A program made the translations under genes and the position numbers. A stretch of DNA of 64,000 nt from Plantago ovata (lineage: Eukaryota; Streptophyta; Magnoliopsida; Lamiales; Plantaginaceae). Of the stretch, positions 59,113 through 64,000 are shown piece after piece; position 1 is the stretch's first letter; the number at the start of each line of letters is the position of its first letter. The stretch lies in assembly GCA_028274465.1 (NCBI GenBank), contig CM051455.1, positions 105,026,942 to 105,090,941 on the forward strand, read 5' to 3'. The notes beneath the pieces are model-generated. The model ran no database searches, was not told where the DNA came from, and was given only the letters and a program-made list of their open reading frames with translations.

Positions 59113-60354
59113 TGATGAATGTGTATTTTACACTTTCATTCGAGTCTTTTTCACCTAATTTAGCTATCCTCTATGTTAATTTAGCTATATTTTAGTACAT
59201 TTTATTAGTATAGTGTCACGTTTCCCTTTAGATTTTATTTTACAGGTTTTGGTTGAAATTCGGAGATTTACGGGCAATTATATTGAAGTCTACAAGGAAT
59301 TGGTGTTCCAGAAGCCTATTTGGAGTATCTGAAGGTTTCCGGATAGGATTTGGAGTCTAGGGGTCGAATCTGGAGGTTAGAAGGCCATTAGAAGTCTAAA
59401 ACCAAGTCCGAAAAGGTGAAGAAATCCAAATCCGCGTCGAAAAACGCGGAAATTCCGCGAAATACTGGGGGGCGAACCGCCCCAGCTCTCGGGCGAACCG
59501 CCCCAGAAGTTTTTCGGGCCTATATATAGTTGCGAGTTTTCTCTCCGAAAATCATATCTTTCCAAGCCTACTTTCTCACCTCTCTCTATAGTTTTAGGTA
59601 GGAACTTCCCGGGGCCTGTCCTGGGAGTTCCATAGCTTAGCGCGTAGGATCGCAATCATCCGGAGATTGACAACCTTCGGTAACTTTGTATCTTACAACT
59701 TTTATCTACTTATTTTATATATTCTTTCAATATGTTTTCTTCTATGATTGCTATTGATTGCATGCACATTATGAGTAGCTAAATTTATCGTTGGTGGTAG
59801 TATGTGAATTCTTAGCGAGGGAAGATAATCATGCTAATGGCTATATCGCGCATTATACTCCGTGTCATTGCTTTATTTCGTTGATGAGTTGAACACCAAA
59901 ATTCTCGTATGTTGTATTGATCATTATGCACACTAGGACACTTGTCGACCAATCAGACTAAATTATATTCGTAGTGTTGAATGATTACGGAACACAATAG
60001 GACGTTAGTTGTTGACAGGTCAGACCCATATTATCTTCGTAGTGCACAATACTTACAACAGGACCCAAGATTCATTCAAAGATCTCTATGCAAGACCGAG
60101 GAATTTATGCATGATTATCGACCCATTATGTTAAGAAGGACCATACTATCACCAACCTCCATTATCTGCTTGAAAACCCCCTATTGCTTTCTATCTGCTG
60201 TTTTATATTCTCTTGATTAAATAGATAAAGCTAGTTATAGTCCTGAGAGAACGACACTCGAGTCATTCTACTACTACACTACGGTTTTCGCTGTAGTTGT
60301 GGATTGCCTTTGGCTTATTACAAATTTATTTGATTGAATCTGACACGTTCATCA
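59113..60354 (+). repeat. Solo LTR inserted in E4
   Basis: 1,242 bp, TGATGAA...TTCATCA, flanked by a perfect 5-bp target duplication AGTAC (59108-59112 and 60355-60359) with no internal region. Sequence type is that of E1 and E2. TATA box at 59521-59529, preceded by the GC cassette (about 59466-59508). It arose by LTR-LTR recombination of a full element. Confidence 0.93.
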
Positions 60355-60477
60355 AGTACTCAAAGAAACTCGTGAGAAACGAAAACATGTGATAAAAGAG
60401 ATAAAAAGATCAATAATTTAGTATACGCGGAGAAAATGGGGTGTCTGGATGAAAATCCGGACACCAGGTTTACTGGA

Positions 60478-60596
60478 TGCCCGGGGCGAACCGCCCTACG
60501 TGGGGGGCGATTCGCCTGGGGCTTCCAGTAAGCCCCAGGTTACCTGGTCGTGCCAGGCGAATCGCCCCTCGTGGGGGGCGGTTCGCCCGCCACCTC
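60478..60596. repeat. GC-rich palindromic cassette in E4 interior
   Basis: Runs of GGGGCGAACCGCCC, GGGGCGATTCGCC, GGCGAATCGCCCC and GGGGCGGTTCGCCC inside AT-rich non-coding DNA next to the solo LTR. The same type of sequence sits in every LTR here. Confidence 0.8.
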
Positions 60597-60795
60597 CAGA
60601 CTCCTAGAGGTGTCGGTTTTCCTCCTAATAATGTTAAATTATCATCTAGAGACCTATTTTATCACCAAAAACATACGAAAATATAAAATAAAACACAATG
60701 ATATGCATGCAATGCAAGAAAGCGATAAAACTCCGGGTTGCCTCCCGGATAGCGCCATTGTTTAAAAAGTCTCTGACTCGACTCTTTCGCGCTCC

Positions 60796-61539
60796 TTAGG
60801 TCTTGCCCTTACGGGTACTAGACTTCCCCTTCATTGATCTCTTCCTCATACCTAGTACCTGAGAATGAGAATGGACATACACAGCAAGACCAAAATAGTT
60901 AATAGTATGAGAAGCATTAAAGCGAGGACTAGGATCAGATATGGCTCGCAACACATGTTGCTTGCCATCCACCTCAATCGTGCAAGTTCTTCGGTAGATG
61001 TCAATTACGGAGCATAGATTGGTCAAGAAGGTTTGTCCCAAGAGAACGACATCACTCATCCAGGTGTAGATGCCGGCATCACAACGAAATTGGTGTACAC
61101 AGAAGCTTCACCAATCTTAACCAATACATTCTTCACAATGCCCTCGGGTCGTACAAAGGATCCATCCGCTAGTTGCACAATGGCCTTATGCTTCAAAAGC
61201 TCTCCAAGGCCACTCTTCTCAAACACATTCATGGGTAGCACATTCGAGTAAGATCCCGTATCTAGTGTAGCATGGACGTCATCGAGATACCAATCCCAAC
61301 CTTACATCAAAGCTATCAGGAATTGGTTCAGGATCCTTAGGTTCTTCATTACTTACGTTGAGTCCCAGATCTTTATCTTCCTCCTTGGCCAATGGAGGCT
61401 CGTCTTTTGCACCACACTCGCACGCAACAACTTGCTTAATGGTGATTTCCACCGGAAGATCTCCCACCAAGTTGATCGACATGGACCTTTCAGTGTTGCT
61501 ATGTAACTTCCCCTGCTCTCTACTAGCTCTAGCTTCCAA
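60796..61539 (-). pseudogene. E4 protease region, broken
   Basis: Three overlapping minus-strand frames together match the E2 protease region: linker (61279-61539), then VQLADGSFVRPEGIV (61056-61241), then VVLLGQTFLTNL and the C-terminal strand (60796-61059). Breaks lie near 61060 and 61260-61280. The catalytic segment around 61250 is at the break. Confidence 0.7.
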
Positions 61540-61581
61540 TTGATCCAGACGAGCATTGATCTTCGCCTAATCCTCCTCGTA

Positions 61582-62475
61582 TCACTTCAAAAACACTTGG
61601 GTGAAATCCACCAATTTCTGTAAATTAACCAAGAGAGTTGCTGACTTGGATGTAGATGCTTCGTCCTTAGGAGTTGGATTACTACGGTTTACCCAGTGAA
61701 CATCTTCTTGTGTTAGATCTGATCTACACATATGAGCCCCATGCCCATAATTCTTGCACACCCCACATACCTCGTTGGAGAGAGGTGTTCCGATTAGGCC
61801 ACTTAGAGCTTGCCTCATCTGATTGGCGAAACCTTCGAACCTATCGCCACTCACACCATTCACTTCATGCATTGGGATCTCCTGGTTTGGTGGAGCCTCA
61901 GGTCCACGCCTCCTAACCATTGCTCTTGGATCCTTGAACTGAGATCCTTTAGCAAGCCTTTCGAAACACGCCCACACATCCTCGGCAGTCTCTTACCAGA
62001 TAGTACCACGGCATTGGAAATCCACTACCTGTTGACTCTCATATGTGAGTCCATTGTAGAAGTGCTGGACAAGATCAGGAAGCTCAAAACCATGGTGTGG
62101 ACACTTGTGCATGAGGTCCTTGGACCTCTCGAAAGCGGTGCAGATGGTCACATCATAGTCTTGTTTGAATCCAGTGATTTGCGCCTTAAGCGCGGTAGTC
62201 AATGTGTGAGGAAAGTATTTCTCCATAAAAGTAGAATACACCTTGGACCAGGTGTCTAGTGATCCGGCTTCCAGAGAGCCTAACCATGCCTTGGCTTTAT
62301 CACCAAGCCCCATAGCAAAAACCTTCATCCTCAGCTCATCATCCATTATCCCTGCTCCGGGCCTTGGAAGATTGTTGACAAAATTGTCAATATCATTCAA
62401 GTATCCCATAACATCCTCCCTAGCCAACCCATAGAACCTCGGGAGTTGATGGAACATGCAACTTTTGATTTCCAA
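61582..62475 (-). pseudogene. E4 gag, lineage B, interrupted
   Basis: 61993-62475 holds the gag domain (FYGLAREDVMGYLNDIDNF, FAMGLGDKAKAWLGSL, FMEKYFPHTLTTALKAQ, CPHHGFELPDLVQHFYNGL) and ends at a TAA at about 61993-61995. The same protein resumes at 61977 (ERLAKGSQFKDP) with the zinc knuckle CGVCKNYGHGAHMC. It retains CAG codons at both places where E2 has TAG. The N-terminal part upstream of 62475 is in another frame. Confidence 0.78.
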
Positions 62476-62767
62476 ATCTCGAGTTCAGCAGAAAGAACAA
62501 TAGCCGGACCTCTCATCAGTGCTTTGTTGGGTTGAACCCATGATTTCAAAAGTGGGCGAGCCATCACAAGACCTGAATATCTGTGACAGAAGTAACTCAC
62601 AACCGAAAATCAGTCCTGTTAGAAATCCCCAAATCTGAAATTCAACGATAAATCGAGATAAATTTGAAAATAGTAATCAAGAAAAAAAACAAAATAAACT
62701 AAACTACTAATTCTAGGAATTGAATGCTGAAAATATAAATAAGCTAAACAGAAAAAAGGAGTATAGT

Positions 62768-62784
62768 CCCCGGCAACGACGCCA
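62768..62784 (-). promoter_or_regulatory. Primer-binding site of E4 (tRNA-Asp)
   Basis: Plus strand CCCCGGCAACGACGCCA, one mismatch to the tRNA-Asp 3' end. 3 nt from the LTR. Confidence 0.85.
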
Positions 62785-62787
62785 ATT

Positions 62788-63970
62788 TGATGAACTGGAA
62801 TTTGTCAGATTCAATTAATCAAATAAATTTGTTTTTAGCCAAAGGCAATTCACAACTACAACGAAAACCGTAGTGTAGCAGTAAAATAACCTCGAGTGTC
62901 GATCTCTAGAACTAGCTTTATCTAATTTAACTTAAACTATAAAATCAACAGACGACTTAGCACAGATTTTTCTTATCAAGATAATGGAAGTTAGTGATAG
63001 TATGATCATTCAAAGCATAGCAGGTTAATAATCATGCATGAAGTACCCGATCGTTTTGCATAGAAATCTAAGATCATGAATTGTCCAATGTGTTCCGTTC
63101 AATTCAACACTACGAAGATAGAGGGCTTAGATGGATCAAAGAAATAAAGCAATAACTCAAAGTCTGATTCGCATTACCGCCATCATGCATAATTAAGAAC
63201 CCTCGCTAAGAAATCACATACTATCACCAACGATAGATTTAGCTACTCATAGATGTCATGCAATCAACAGAAATCAAAGCAAGATTGAATGAAAACGTGT
63301 TGAAAGATATAAATATAAATAGAAAAATTATGAGATACAATGTTACCGATGAAGGTTGTCAATCTCCGAAGAATCGCGATCTCACAAGCTCCAAATTGAT
63401 AAGAAAACTAGTCTCCTATGCTAAGAATTCTCAGAACAGGCTCTGGAGAATTCCTACCTAAAACTAATGAGAAAGGTATGAAAAAAGGTCTGAGAAAGTA
63501 TGAAATAACACAGAGAAACTGCAACTATATAGGAGTTCGGAACGTGTGGGGCGAGTCGCCCCAGACACCGAGCGAACCGCCTGGTGTGGGGCGAACCGCC
63601 TCACATCCCGGGCGAACCGCCCGGGAGCTCCAGTCGGCGAGGAACGCGTTTTTGAATTTCTTTTCCTTTTCGGACTCGGATTTTGCCTTCTAGTGACCTT
63701 TAAGCCTTGAAACTCGACCCCTGGACTTCAAATATCATCCGGAACCTTCTAGATACTCCAAAAATATCCTCGGAACACCGATTCTTCGTTCTCTTCAATA
63801 TAATTGCTCGGAAAATAATGTTTTTCACCTAAAACCTGTAAAATGCAAACTAAAGGGAAACGTGACACTATTATAATAAAATGCACTATAATATAGCTAA
63901 ATTAACATAGAGGATAGCTAAAATAGGTGAAAAAAAGACTCGAATGAAGGTGTAAAATACACGTTCATCA
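62788..63970 (-). repeat. 5' LTR of E4 (LTR type II)
   Basis: 1,183 bp, TGATGAA...TTCATCA, same family as the E3 LTR but in the opposite direction. Minus-strand TATA at 63525-63531 with the GC cassette (about 63546-63634) upstream in sense. The flank that follows starts AGTGC, which does not match the left flank of E3 (CCATG). Confidence 0.88.
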
Positions 63971-64000
63971 AGTGCCTAGTTGTTTTTAATACCCTTAAGG

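Larger units (their letters stand above)
58479..63970 (-). mobile_element. E4: truncated LTR retrotransposon with nested solo LTR
   Basis: Minus-strand element whose 5' LTR (62788-63970), primer-binding site, gag lineage B and protease are present. The 3' side is cut at about 58479, lacking roughly 900 bp and the 3' LTR by comparison with E1 and E2. A solo LTR in the opposite direction (59113-60354) interrupts the interior. Coding parts carry several stops and frameshifts. Confidence 0.85.

Overview
The window looks like plant nuclear DNA. It is AT-rich, genes have small GT-AG introns (one is GC-AG), and it is dense with plant transposable elements: Ty3/gypsy elements primed by tRNA-Asp, a CACTA element, PIF/Harbinger genes, Mutator-like elements, Stowaway-type MITEs and a LINE. 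The plant-specific B3 DNA-binding domain is present twice. I cannot name the species.

Layout. 272-5883: complete non-autonomous LTR element E1 (minus, TSD ATTAT). 6.8-24.7 kb: a cluster of small two-exon genes from four families: PB1-like (P1, P2, P3), Myb/SANT-like type M (M1, M2, M3), Myb/SANT-like type Q (Q1, Q2, Q3), and one tandem-B3 gene. Among them lie a Mutator-like element packed with palindromes (14.3-15.5 kb) and a 371-bp tandem repeat (21.4-23.3 kb). 24877-31175: complete element E2 (minus, TSD TGTGT), inserted inside the cluster. 31.6-33.3 kb: the cluster resumes with a single-B3 gene and Q4. 33.7-36.1 kb: a duplicated promoter segment carrying nested MITEs, and tRNA-like repeats. 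36.8-46 kb: a PIF/Harbinger gene pair (Myb/SANT-like protein and DDE transposase); the Myb-like gene is split by a 4,019-bp CACTA element (37473-41491, TSD CCT). 47.4-48.5 kb: a second Mutator-like element. 50.1-53.0 kb: a decayed LINE, cut by the LTR of E3. 53.0-64.0 kb: a nested retrotransposon block with E3 (plus, truncated), an unclassified 1.6-kb segment, E4 (minus, truncated) and a solo LTR inside E4 (TSD AGTAC).

How the parts relate. The LTR elements carry gag and at most protease, with no reverse transcriptase or integrase seen, so they would depend on enzymes supplied elsewhere. Seven LTRs share a GC-rich palindromic cassette 12-15 bp upstream of the TATA box. The same cassette reappears inside gag of E1 and E3 and in the interior of E4.

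The non-transposon content is a local cluster of short PB1, SANT-like and B3 proteins, about 125-230 residues each where intact. Some copies keep open frames and plausible splice sites and some carry single-base frameshifts. These domains normally mediate protein interaction and DNA binding, so the cluster is the best candidate here for an undescribed gene system. Joint function is inference only.
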